41,276 bases of DNA from RBG-16-66-20 sp035517595 (GTDB taxonomy: Bacteria > Pseudomonadota > Gammaproteobacteria > Burkholderiales > SG8-39), in NCBI GenBank assembly GCA_035517595.1, contig DATIYN010000176.1:1-41276 (forward strand). The letters run 5' to 3'. The translations under genes and the position numbers were made by a program. This document shows, one piece after another, positions 26,950-34,439 of this stretch. How positions within the stretch are numbered: the stretch's first letter is position 1; the number at the start of each line of letters is the position of its first letter. The notes below the pieces were generated by a model. The model saw nothing but the letters and a program-made list of their open reading frames with translations, was not told where the DNA came from and did not search any database.

Positions 26950-27917
26950 AGGTCTGCGTCGTCGGCGCGGGAGCGATAGGAGGGCTGGTCGCGTCGGGTC
27001 TGGCGCGCGCCGGCCACGAGGTCTGCCTGGTCGCGCGTGGCGCGCATCTGGACGCCCTGCGCGCCAACGGGCTGACGCTCCTGTCGGGCGAGAGGCGCGA
27101 GGTGTTCCGCCTGCACGCGTCGGACGATCCAGCCGGACTGGGCGCGCAGGAGGTCGTGTTCATCTGCCTCAAGACGCCCTCGATCGCCGCGATGCTGCCG
27201 CGCGTGAAACCGCTCCTCGCGCGCGACACGGTGGTCGTCCCCGCCATAAACGGCCTGCCGTGGTGGTACTTCTATCGCGAAGGCGGAAGGTTCGACGGGC
27301 AAGCGATCGCCTGCCTGGATCCGGAAGGCGCGCTGCTTCGCTCGCTGGATCCGAAGCACATCGTCGGGTGCGTGGTGCACGCCGCGGCGCAGATTCCGGA
27401 GCCCGGCGTCGTGCGCCACACCGCGGGCCGGGAGTTCCTGCTCGGCGAACCCGACCGCTCGAAGTCGGCGCGCGCCGAGAGGCTGGTGGCGGCGATGAAT
27501 GCGGCGGGCTTCGAGGCGACGCTCGCCGCCGACATCCGCCTCGAGATCTGGATCAAGCTCGTCGGCAACCTGTCCTACAACCCGGTCGCAGCGCTCGCGC
27601 TCGCCCACATGGACGACATCCACGGCAACGAGGCCCTGCTCGCGCTTGTCCGCACGGTCATGGAGGAGGGCATGCGGGTCGCCGAGGCCTACGGCGCGCG
27701 CATCCCGGTGAGCGTCGAGGAGCGCATCGCCATCGCGAAGAAGCTCGCGGGCGCGAAGATTTCCATGCATCAGGACGTCGAGCGGCGCCGCCCTCTCGAG
27801 GTCGCCGCCATCGTCGGCGCGGTGGTCGAGCTCGCGCGCAAGGCGGGCATCGCCACGCCGATGACCGACGCGGTCCACGCGCTGGTCGCCGAGCGCGCGA
27901 AGCACCTCGACCGCTAG
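26946..27917 (+). CDS. panE: 2-dehydropantoate 2-reductase (ketopantoate reductase)
   Basis: PanE reduces ketopantoate to pantoate with NADPH in pantothenate synthesis. It is 323 residues. The nucleotide-binding GAGAIGG is at 7-13, followed by the LVARG segment. The catalytic lysine is K204 in IWIKLVGNLSYNPVAAL, and the substrate-side motif is KISMHQDVERRRPLEV (271-286). ATG overlaps the upstream hydrolase stop. Its TAG stop shares a CTAG with convergent ctaA. Because panE paralogs are common, true ketopantoate specificity is supported here mainly by the panB and panC genes within 2.3 kb. Confidence 0.9.
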   Translation: MKVCVVGAGAIGGLVASGLARAGHEVCLVARGAHLDALRANGLTLLSGERREVFRLHASDDPAGLGAQEVVFICLKTPSIAAMLPRVKPLLARDTVVVPAINGLPWWYFYREGGRFDGQAIACLDPEGALLRSLDPKHIVGCVVHAAAQIPEPGVVRHTAGREFLLGEPDRSKSARAERLVAAMNAAGFEATLAADIRLEIWIKLVGNLSYNPVAALALAHMDDIHGNEALLALVRTVMEEGMRVAEAYGARIPVSVEERIAIAKKLAGAKISMHQDVERRRPLEVAAIVGAVVELARKAGIATPMTDAVHALVAERAKHLDR

Positions 27918-28930
27918 CGCTGGGTGTGCGCCGCGAAGAGGGCGGCGGTGAAGACGAGCAGCGCGCCCGCCTGGTGCGCGGCGGCGAGCGGCACCGGGAC
28001 GACGAGCAGAAGCGTCGCGATCCCGAGCGCGATCTGCAGCGCGAGCGCGGCGAGCAGCAGGCTCGCTGCGAGTCTGACGCGTGGCGCCGCTCCGCGCTCC
28101 CGCAGCCAGAACCAGGGCACGAGGATCGCGAGCAGCCAGGCGATCAGCCGGTGGTCGAACTGCACGGTCGCGATGTTGCTGAAGAAGTTGAGGTACCAGG
28201 GCTCGATCACGAACATCCCCGGCGGCAGGAAGTGCCGGTTCATGAGCGGGAACGTGTTGTACGCGAGCCCCGCGCGGATTCCGGCGACGAAGGCGCCCGA
28301 GATTATCTGGACGAAGACGAGCGCGACGAGCGCGAGCGCGAATTTCCGCGGTCCGGCCTCGCGCGCGCGCGGGAAGAGCAGGTCGAGCGCGACCCATAAC
28401 ATCGCCGCGTAGATGAGGAGCGCCGTGCCCAGGTGCGCGGCAAGCCGGTACTGGGAGACGCGCGGGTCGTCGACGAGGCCCGACTGAACCATGTACCAGC
28501 CCATCGCGCCCTGCAGCCCGCCGAGCGCGAAGATCACCGCGAGCTTCCACGTCAGCGCGCGGTCGATCCGCCCGCGCACCGCGAACCACACGAGCGGCAG
28601 AAGGAAAACGGCGCCGATCAGCCGGCCGAGAAGACGGTGAGCGTATTCCCACCAGAAGATGTCCTTGAATGCGGCGAGGTCCATCCCGGGATTGACGAGC
28701 TTGAACTCGGGAGTTTCCTGATATTTGCGGAAGGCCTCCTGCCATGCGGCGTCGTCGAGCGGAGGCAGCGCGCCGACGATGGGCTGCCACTCGACGATCG
28801 ACAGGCCCGAGTGCGTGAGGCGCGTGACGCCTCCGACGACCACCATCGCGAACACGAGCGCGCAGCACGCGAGCAGCCAGGCCGCGACGCCCCGGTCGTG
28901 CATTTCGCCACTGGATGCTCCGATTGACAT
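27914..28930 (-). CDS. ctaA: Heme A synthase
   Basis: This is the CtaA/COX15 membrane enzyme that oxidises haem O to haem A for aa3-type cytochrome oxidase. It is 338 residues with about eight helices in two pseudo-symmetric halves. The four conserved haem-ligand histidines are visible: H98 (EYAHRLLGR), H166 (AAHLGT), H260 (FDHRLIAW) and H319 (AAAHQAG). VVGGVTRLTHSGLSIVEWQP (31-50) is a family hallmark. ATG at 28930 faces the 78-residue gene divergently across 49 bases. Its TAG stop is at the shared CTAG with panE. No cox genes are adjacent. The long opposite frame running beyond the gene is not used. Confidence 0.95.
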   Translation of the reverse strand: MSIGASSGEMHDRGVAAWLLACCALVFAMVVVGGVTRLTHSGLSIVEWQPIVGALPPLDDAAWQEAFRKYQETPEFKLVNPGMDLAAFKDIFWWEYAHRLLGRLIGAVFLLPLVWFAVRGRIDRALTWKLAVIFALGGLQGAMGWYMVQSGLVDDPRVSQYRLAAHLGTALLIYAAMLWVALDLLFPRAREAGPRKFALALVALVFVQIISGAFVAGIRAGLAYNTFPLMNRHFLPPGMFVIEPWYLNFFSNIATVQFDHRLIAWLLAILVPWFWLRERGAAPRVRLAASLLLAALALQIALGIATLLLVVPVPLAAAHQAGALLVFTAALFAAHTQR

Positions 28931-28979
28931 GGGTTAAAGTAGCGCGGATGTGCCGGGGATGGGCTTCAGGAGGCTGGCC

Positions 28980-29216
28980 ATGTTTGCAATCGTGTACAAG
29001 TCGGACGGGGTGCCGATCTGCGTGCAGGTTCCGGGCGTGTCGCCCGACCCGGTCGTGGTATGGACCTCGGAGAACGCGGCCAAGGCCTTCATCGAGAGCA
29101 AGGGCGGCGCAGCCGAATTCCAGCCGGTCTCCGTAAACGAGCAGTCGATGGAAAAGATGGCCAAGGCGCTCGGCTGCCCGGTCGAGAAGCTCATGGTCGA
29201 GCCGTATCCCTCCTAA
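28980..29216 (+). CDS. Unrecognised 78-residue cytoplasmic protein
   Basis: This short gene has a textbook AGGAGG (28968-28973) six bases before ATG 28980, which decides the start over an upstream in-frame ATG at 28950. The product has no signal peptide or membrane helix. It shows alternating hydrophobic strands (FAIVYKSDGVPICVQV, DPVVVWTSENAAKAFIESKG) and a helix with SMEKMAKALG, and ends CPVEKLMVEPYPS. Two cysteines are present. The VWTSENAAKAFI stretch faintly recalls SseB-like proteins, but I do not recognise a family. It lies between divergent ctaA and convergent panC, whose stop overlaps its TAA at CTAA. Confidence 0.8.
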   Translation: MFAIVYKSDGVPICVQVPGVSPDPVVVWTSENAAKAFIESKGGAAEFQPVSVNEQSMEKMAKALGCPVEKLMVEPYPS

Positions 29217-30046
29217 AGCGTCACTTCCACGTTGTCGATGAGCCGCGTGCGGCCAAGGAAGGCCGCGGCGAGCACCACCAGCTCGCGGTCGCCCTCCGCG
29301 GGTGGCTGAAGGTCGGATTGCCGCCGCACCGAGACGTAGTCCGGGCGCCATCCCTTGTTCGCCAACGTCGACATCGCCTGCAGCTCGATGCGGCGGAAAT
29401 CGCGCTTGCCCGCCTGCACCTCGTCGCCGGCGGCGCGCAGGCACCGGTACAGGCGCGGCGCCTCGGCGCGCTCGGCGGGCGACAGATAGCCGTTCCGCGA
29501 GCTGAGCGCGAGGCCGTCGTCGGCGCGAACGGTCTCGGCGGGGACGATCTCCACCGGCAGCGCGAGCTGCTTCACCATGTCGCGCAGCACCACGTATTGC
29601 TGGTAGTCCTTCTTGCCGAAGATCGCAATGTGCGGCGATACCATGTTGAACAGCTTCATCACCACCGTGGCGACGCCGCGGAAATGGCCGGGACGGAACG
29701 CGCCCTCGAGGATGTGCTGCAGGTCCGAGGGTTCGACGAGGAAAGTCTGCGGCTCCGGATAGATCTCACGCTCGGTCGGCGCGAACACCACGTCGACGCC
29801 GACCTCCTTCATCTTGTCGGAGTCCGCCTGCAGGGTGCGCGGGTAGCGCTCGTAGTCCTCCTTGGGGCCGAACTGGATGCGGTTCACGAAAATGCTCACC
29901 ACGGTGCAGGCAGCGCCGCGCTCCTTCGCCATGCGCATGAGCTGGATGTGGCCGGCGTGGAGATTGCCCATCGTCGGGACGAAGACGTTGTCGGGCTCGC
30001 GCTGCAGCCGCTCGCGCAGGGCCCCGACCGAGGTGATCACGTCCAC
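29213..30046 (-). CDS. panC: Pantothenate synthetase (pantoate-beta-alanine ligase)
   Basis: PanC joins pantoate and beta-alanine using ATP, the last step of pantothenate synthesis. It is 277 residues. The HxGH motif is at 30-33 (NLHAGH), followed by TVVSIFVNRIQFGPKEDYERYPRTLQ, FGKKDYQQ and LALSSRNGYLS, the family's KMSKS-like loop. GTG at 30046 overlaps the panB stop (TAGTG); a second in-frame GTG at 30040 is an alternative. It is the last gene of the long minus-strand run. Its stop overlaps that of the convergent 78-residue gene. Confidence 0.96.
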   Translation of the reverse strand: MDVITSVGALRERLQREPDNVFVPTMGNLHAGHIQLMRMAKERGAACTVVSIFVNRIQFGPKEDYERYPRTLQADSDKMKEVGVDVVFAPTEREIYPEPQTFLVEPSDLQHILEGAFRPGHFRGVATVVMKLFNMVSPHIAIFGKKDYQQYVVLRDMVKQLALPVEIVPAETVRADDGLALSSRNGYLSPAERAEAPRLYRCLRAAGDEVQAGKRDFRRIELQAMSTLANKGWRPDYVSVRRQSDLQPPAEGDRELVVLAAAFLGRTRLIDNVEVTL

Positions 30047-30840
30047 TAGAAGGAGTGCTCTTCCGCGGGGAAGCTGCCGTCCCTGACGGCGCGCACGTAG
30101 CGCTCGGCCGCGTCGGCGATTGAGGAGGCGCCCTTCATGAAGTTGCGCACGAACCTCGCCTTCTTCCCCGGAAAGACGTCGAGCATGTCGTGCAGCACCA
30201 GCACCTGCCCCGAGCAGCCGGGGCCGGCGCCTATGCCTATCGTGGGGATGCGCAGGCGCTGCGTGACTTGCTCGCCGAGCCTCGCCGGAATCGCCTCGAG
30301 CACGAGCAGCTCCGCCCCCGCCGACTCGAGCTCGATCGCGTCCTCGATCAGCTTCTGCTCCGCCTCGTCTCCCTTGCCCTGCACGCGGTAGCCCCCGAAC
30401 TTGTGCACCGACTGCGGCGTGAGGCCGAGGTGCCCGCATACCGGGACGCCGCGCTGCGCGAGGAAGCGCACCGTCTCGGCGAACTCCGCGCCTCCCTCGA
30501 GCTTCACCATCTGCGCGCCCGCGGCCATCAGCTCGGCCGCGCTGCGGAACGCCTGCTGCGGCGATTCCTGGTAGGTGCCGAAGGGCATGTCGGCGATCAG
30601 GAACGCGCGCTTGCTCCCTCGCGCGACGCAGGCGGTGTGGTACGCCATGTCGGCGAGCTTCACCGGCAGCGTGGTCTCGTGCCCCTGGATCACGTTGCCC
30701 AGCGAATCGCCGACGAGCAGGCTGTCCAGTCCGGCCGCGTCGAGCATCGCGGCGAAGCTCGCGTCGTAGCAGGTGAGCTGGGCTATCTTCACCCCATCGT
30801 CGCGCTGCTTCTGCAGCGCCTTGATGGTCAGTCGGGTCAT
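30046..30840 (-). CDS. panB: 3-methyl-2-oxobutanoate hydroxymethyltransferase
   Basis: PanB makes ketopantoate from 2-oxoisovalerate and methylene-tetrahydrofolate, the first committed pantothenate step. It is 264 residues. Visible features are the TCYDASFA and LLVGDSLGN segments (metal-binding D45), ETTLPVKLADMAYHTACVARG, DMPFGTYQ, VKLEGG, VCGHLGLTPQSVH and VLEAIPA with the catalytic Glu. The start lies one base beyond the deoxynucleoside kinase stop. It precedes panC with a one-base stop/start overlap. With PanE nearby, three of the four pathway steps to pantothenate are encoded here. Confidence 0.97.
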   Translation of the reverse strand: MTRLTIKALQKQRDDGVKIAQLTCYDASFAAMLDAAGLDSLLVGDSLGNVIQGHETTLPVKLADMAYHTACVARGSKRAFLIADMPFGTYQESPQQAFRSAAELMAAGAQMVKLEGGAEFAETVRFLAQRGVPVCGHLGLTPQSVHKFGGYRVQGKGDEAEQKLIEDAIELESAGAELLVLEAIPARLGEQVTQRLRIPTIGIGAGPGCSGQVLVLHDMLDVFPGKKARFVRNFMKGASSIADAAERYVRAVRDGSFPAEEHSF

Positions 30841-30841
30841 C

Positions 30842-31483
30842 CTAGTCTCCCCAGTTGAAGAACTCGCGGCTGCCGCGCAGGGCGCCGATGCGCTCGATCA
30901 GCAGGTCGAGGTCGCGGTCCTCCCTGACGAAATCGAGCCTCTCAGAATTCACGACGAGGACCGGCACCCCGCTGAAGTGGTAGAAGAAGCGGTTGTAGCT
31001 GTCGGCGAGCAGGGCGAGATACTCCGGGGTGATGGGCCGCTCGAATTCTACGCCGCGCCGGCGCACCCGCTCGAACAGGGTCTGGGGCTGCGCCTGCAGG
31101 TAAATGACGAGGTCGGGACGCGGTGCTTGGGGCCTGAGCGAGTCGAATATCTGCTGGTAGAGGTGCAGCTCGTCGCCCTCGAGCGTGAGGCGCGCGAACA
31201 GCGGGTCCTTCTCGAGCAGGAAGTCGCACACGGTGACACGGCTGAACAGGTCCAGCTGCGCGAGCTCGCGCAGCTGCGCGATCCGCTGGAAGAGGAAGAA
31301 CAGCTGGGTGGGCAGGGCGAAGCGGACCATGTCCTGGTAGAAGCGCGGAAGAAAGGGGTTCTGCTCGGGGCGCTCGAGCACCAGGTTGGCCTGGAGCCGG
31401 GCGGCGAGGCGCCGCGCGAGGCTGGTCTTGCCGACGCCTATCGGGCCTTCGACGACGATGTAGTGGTACCTGGAGAGGGACAC
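30842..31483 (-). CDS. Deoxynucleoside kinase family protein
   Basis: This is a deoxynucleoside kinase-type protein (dGK/dAK/dCK superfamily) of 213 residues. The P-loop GPIGVGKT is at 13-20, and NPFLPRFYQDMVRFALPTQLFFLFQR and the DFLLEKDPLFA region match the Dgk/Dck family. It phosphorylates deoxynucleosides for salvage; the base preference (often deoxyadenosine or deoxyguanosine) is inferred. GTG at 31483 has GGGAG upstream. It is common in this position between folK and panB in betaproteobacteria. Here a DUF486 gene separates it from folK. Confidence 0.9.
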   Translation of the reverse strand: MSLSRYHYIVVEGPIGVGKTSLARRLAARLQANLVLERPEQNPFLPRFYQDMVRFALPTQLFFLFQRIAQLRELAQLDLFSRVTVCDFLLEKDPLFARLTLEGDELHLYQQIFDSLRPQAPRPDLVIYLQAQPQTLFERVRRRGVEFERPITPEYLALLADSYNRFFYHFSGVPVLVVNSERLDFVREDRDLDLLIERIGALRGSREFFNWGD

Positions 31484-31535
31484 CGGGGCTCCCGAAAACG
31501 GCGCCCATCATACACAAGGAGGGACCCGCGGAGGA

Positions 31536-31883
31536 TCAGCCGCGGAAGATGAAGTAGACGGCGCCGACGATGCACAGCGCCGCCCACAGATAGTCGAGCT
31601 TGAGCGGCTGGTTCATGTAGTAGAGCGCGAACGGAACGAACACGCAGAGGGTGATCACCTCCTGGATGATCTTCAGCTGCGCCAGGCTGAACTGCGTGAA
31701 CCCGATGCGGTTCGCCGGAACCTGGAGCAGGTACTCGAAGAGCGCCACGCCCCACGAGACGAGCGCCGCGATGAACCAGGGCTTGGCTGAGAGCTCCTTG
31801 AGGTGCGCGTACCAGGCGAAGGTCATGAAGACGTTCGAGAGCGTGAGCAGGACGACTGTTTGCGCTAGAACCGGTATTTTCAC
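31536..31883 (-). CDS. DUF486 small DMT-like membrane protein
   Basis: This is a 115-residue protein of the DUF486 (PF04342) family with four predicted helices (about 5-24, 33-50, 72-88 and 96-112) and the family's typical FAWYAHLKELSAKPWFIAALVSWGVALFEYLLQVPANRIG core. Function is unknown; the fold is related to small drug/metabolite transporters. GTG at 31883 overlaps the folK stop (GTGA). It ends 52 bases before the kinase start, and a -10-like TATGAT on the minus strand (31507-31512) lies in that gap. It appears inserted between folK and the kinase. Confidence 0.88.
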   Translation of the reverse strand: MKIPVLAQTVVLLTLSNVFMTFAWYAHLKELSAKPWFIAALVSWGVALFEYLLQVPANRIGFTQFSLAQLKIIQEVITLCVFVPFALYYMNQPLKLDYLWAALCIVGAVYFIFRG

Positions 31884-32368
31884 GGTCCACCTATCTTCTG
31901 GATTTTCTGGCCTCGACAGGCGGCGAGCAGCGTCTTCACGCCGCCCTTGCGGGGAATCGAGATGTCGGCGGCGATCTCCGCGAGCGGCAGCAGCACGAAC
32001 GCCCGCTCGTGCATGCGCGGATGGGGAACGACGAGGCCGGGCTCCTCGACGGTCCGATCGCCGTAGAGCAGCAGGTCGAGGTCTAGGGTCCTCGGGGCCC
32101 CCGGGAACGGCCGCTCACGGCCGAAGCGCGCCTCGAGGGTGATGAGCTCCTCCAGCAGCTCGCGCGGCGCGAGCTCGGTCTCGACCCTGGCGACGGCGTT
32201 GACGAAATCCGGCTGTGCGCCGACCTCCACGGGAGCGCTGCGGTAGAGCGATGAGGAGGCGAGCAGGCGCGTGCGGGGAAGGCTCCCGAGTGCCGCGATC
32301 GCGCGGCGCACCTGCGATTCCGGTTCGCCGAGGTTGGCGCCCAAGCCGATGTACGCCTGGATCTTCAA
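31880..32368 (-). CDS. folK: 6-hydroxymethyl-7,8-dihydropterin pyrophosphokinase
   Basis: FolK transfers pyrophosphate from ATP to hydroxymethyldihydropterin in folate synthesis. It is 162 residues. GLGANLGEP opens the protein, APVEVGAQPDFVNAV binds pterin, and ERPFPGAPRTLDLDLLLYG plus PHPRMHERAFVLLPLAE are the signature regions. The start is TTG at 32368, which overlaps the pcnB stop as TTGA. No ATG or GTG lies nearby that would keep MKIQAYIGLG intact. Folate synthesis links loosely to PanB, which uses methylene-tetrahydrofolate. Confidence 0.95.
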   Translation of the reverse strand: MKIQAYIGLGANLGEPESQVRRAIAALGSLPRTRLLASSSLYRSAPVEVGAQPDFVNAVARVETELAPRELLEELITLEARFGRERPFPGAPRTLDLDLLLYGDRTVEEPGLVVPHPRMHERAFVLLPLAEIAADISIPRKGGVKTLLAACRGQKIQKIGGP

Positions 32369-33693
32369 GCCGGCGCCGCGTCGGGAGGCAGGGCCGGGCC
32401 CCTGCGCCCGCGGCGGCGCCGGCGGCGCTTGCGCTCGCCGGGCTGCGGCGCGAGCAGCATCGCCTGGCGGCCGCTTTCGCCTTCGCGCTGGAACCTCTCC
32501 CACCATTGCGCGAGCTCGGCCGGGGCCTCGCCGCTCGCGCAGCGCAGCAGCAGGAAGTCGTATCCCGCCCGGAACTTCTCGTGCGCGGCGAGCGCGAAGG
32601 GGCGGCGCCCGCTGCGCTGCTCGAAGCGCGGCTGGAGCGCCCAGATCTCCTTCATCACCGCGGTGAAGCGGCGCGGGATGGCGAGCTTGTCCGTCTGGAT
32701 GTCGAGCACCGCGTCCATCGCCCTGAACAACGCCGGGATCGGCTTCAGGCCCTGCCCTTGAGCCTTCTTCCAGGCCGCGAGGACCTCGTGCCACAGCAGC
32801 GCGGCGAACAGGAAGGCGGGCGACACGCCCTTGCCCGAGCGCACGCGCGAGTCGGTCTCCTCGAGCGCGAGCCGGACGAAGCGCTCGCCCATGGGCTGCT
32901 CGAAGATGACGTCGAGCAAAGGCAGCAGGCCGTGGTGCAGCCCCTCGCCGCGCAGGCGCTTGAGCGCGGTCGCGGCATGGCCCGAGAACAGCAGCTTCTG
33001 CATCTCCTCGTAGACGCGCGAAGGCGGGACGTTCTCGAGCAGGTGCGCGAGCTCGCGGATGGGCTTGCGCGTGCGCTCGTCGATCTCGAATCCCGCTTTC
33101 GCCGCGAACCGCACCGCGCGCAGCATTCGGACCGGGTCCTCGCGGTAGCGCGAGCGCGCGTCGCCGACGATGCGCACCGACTTTCTCCGAAGGTCGCGCA
33201 TGCCGTCGTGGTAGTCGAGGATGGTCTCGGCCGCCGGGTCGTAGTACAGCGCGTTGATGGTGAAGTCGCGGCGTATGGCGTCGTCCTCCAGAGTCCCGTA
33301 GATGTTGTCGCGGAGCACCCGCCCGTGCTCGTCGGTTTCCGAGGCGACGCGCGCGCGGAAGGTCGAGACCTCCACGGTCTCGTCCCCGAAGAGGACGTGG
33401 GCCAGCTTGAAGCGCCGCCCGATCAGCCGCGAGCGCCGGAAGATCCTGTGCACTTCCTCGGGAGAGGCGTCGGTGGCGACGTCGAAGTCCTTGGGACGCA
33501 GCCCCAGCAGCAGGTCGCGCACGGCGCCGCCGACGACGTAGGCGGCGAAGCCGCGCTCCTGCAGCACCTCGCACACCTTGCGCGAGCCGTGGGAGATGGA
33601 TTCGCGGCCGATCCCGTGGCTTTCCTTGGGGACGATCCTCGGCTCGGACGGCGTGCCGAGCCGGAAAACGCGCCGGATGAGTTTCCTGATCAA
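32365..33693 (-). CDS. pcnB: Poly(A) polymerase I
   Basis: This is an RNA poly(A) polymerase of the class II nucleotidyltransferase family, which adds 3' tails that mark RNAs for decay. At about 442 residues it has the bacterial PcnB layout. The nucleotidyltransferase core VGGAVRDLLLGLRPKDFDVATD (54-75) carries the catalytic Asp pair, RRDFTINALYYD follows, and ends with an RNA-binding region and a very basic tail, RKRRRRRRGRRG. The start is taken as TTG 33693, which overlaps the ATPase stop (TTGA). An in-frame ATG at 33735 would extend into the ATPase gene by 14 codons. A CCA-adding enzyme is less likely because of the basic tail and length. Confidence 0.9.
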   Translation of the reverse strand: MIRKLIRRVFRLGTPSEPRIVPKESHGIGRESISHGSRKVCEVLQERGFAAYVVGGAVRDLLLGLRPKDFDVATDASPEEVHRIFRRSRLIGRRFKLAHVLFGDETVEVSTFRARVASETDEHGRVLRDNIYGTLEDDAIRRDFTINALYYDPAAETILDYHDGMRDLRRKSVRIVGDARSRYREDPVRMLRAVRFAAKAGFEIDERTRKPIRELAHLLENVPPSRVYEEMQKLLFSGHAATALKRLRGEGLHHGLLPLLDVIFEQPMGERFVRLALEETDSRVRSGKGVSPAFLFAALLWHEVLAAWKKAQGQGLKPIPALFRAMDAVLDIQTDKLAIPRRFTAVMKEIWALQPRFEQRSGRRPFALAAHEKFRAGYDFLLLRCASGEAPAELAQWWERFQREGESGRQAMLLAPQPGERKRRRRRRGRRGPALPPDAAPA

Positions 33694-34439
33694 GAGGGCA
33701 GAAAGCTCCGCGCGCCGGCGGCTTCCAGCCGGCACTGGTACAGGGCTTCGAGGTTGGCGTGGGTCAGCATGTCGCTTGAGCGCCCCGGGCTCGCGCGGCC
33801 CGCATCATACAGTAAAACGGAGAAGGCGCAGTGGCGCGCGGCATGGCCGGGCTCGTGCAGCGCGGCGAGCACGGTCTTGCCCGCCGCGGCGCGCGCGGCA
33901 AGCGTGCGCATCACCAGGCCCTGATGGCGCAGGTCGAGGTGCTGCAGCGGCTCGTCGAGGAGGAGGATGTCCGCGTCCTGCACGAGCACCTGGGCGATGC
34001 GCGCGCGCTGGCGCTCACCGCCCGAGAGCGTGCGGTAGGCCTGCGCTTCGCGGTCGGCGAGGTCGAGCTCGGCGAGCCAGCGGCGCGCCTCTCCGAGCGC
34101 TTCGTCGTCGCGCACGAAAGAGGTTCGCGAGCGCGGGTAGCGCCCGAGCGCGACGAAGTCGACGACGCTCCCCCAGAAGCCGGACTCCTCGTCCTGCAGC
34201 AGCACCGCGACGCGGCGCGCGAGCTCGCTCCGCCGGATCGCGGCGAGCGGGACGCCGTCGAGCGCGACCGCTCCCGCCTGCGGCGCGCGCAGGCCCGCGA
34301 GCGCGTGGACGAGGCTCGTCTTTCCCGAGCCGTTGCGGCCGAGCAGCGCCCAGCACTCCCCCGGCGCGAGCGACAGGTCGAGGGCGCGGACGAGCTCGCG
34401 CCCGCCCGCCGAGAGCCCGAGGCGGGTCGCCGACAGCAT
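33690..34439 (-). CDS. ABC transporter ATPase (FecE/BtuD-type)
   Basis: This is the ATP-binding subunit of an iron-siderophore/cobalamin-type importer, 249 residues. Walker A is GRNGSGKT (34-41), the Q-loop is VLLQDEES (79-86), the signature is LSGGERQR (138-145), Walker B is ILLLDEP (158-164), and the switch His is in AALHEPGHA. The start at 34439 is used because MLSATRLGLSAGG opens the domain and the ATG overlaps the permease stop (TGATG). A longer open frame upstream adds only low-complexity Arg-rich residues. It pairs with the permease immediately upstream. No periplasmic binding protein is encoded in the window. Confidence 0.92.
   Translation of the reverse strand: MLSATRLGLSAGGRELVRALDLSLAPGECWALLGRNGSGKTSLVHALAGLRAPQAGAVALDGVPLAAIRRSELARRVAVLLQDEESGFWGSVVDFVALGRYPRSRTSFVRDDEALGEARRWLAELDLADREAQAYRTLSGGERQRARIAQVLVQDADILLLDEPLQHLDLRHQGLVMRTLAARAAAGKTVLAALHEPGHAARHCAFSVLLYDAGRASPGRSSDMLTHANLEALYQCRLEAAGARSFLPS

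Noticed and set aside
28924..28940. TTGACA and TAAAGT near the ctaA/small-gene gap as a promoter
   Set aside because: Only 5 bases separate them, and TTGACA overlaps the ctaA start codon region.
26553..29444. Long minus-strand open frame (over 900 codons) across hydrolase, panE, ctaA and the small gene
   Set aside because: Covers confident genes on both strands and has low-complexity composition; no domain recognised.
33694..33735. ATG start for pcnB 14 codons upstream
   Set aside because: It would overlap the ATPase gene further, while TTG 33693 fits the TTGA overlap pattern; kept only as an alternative.
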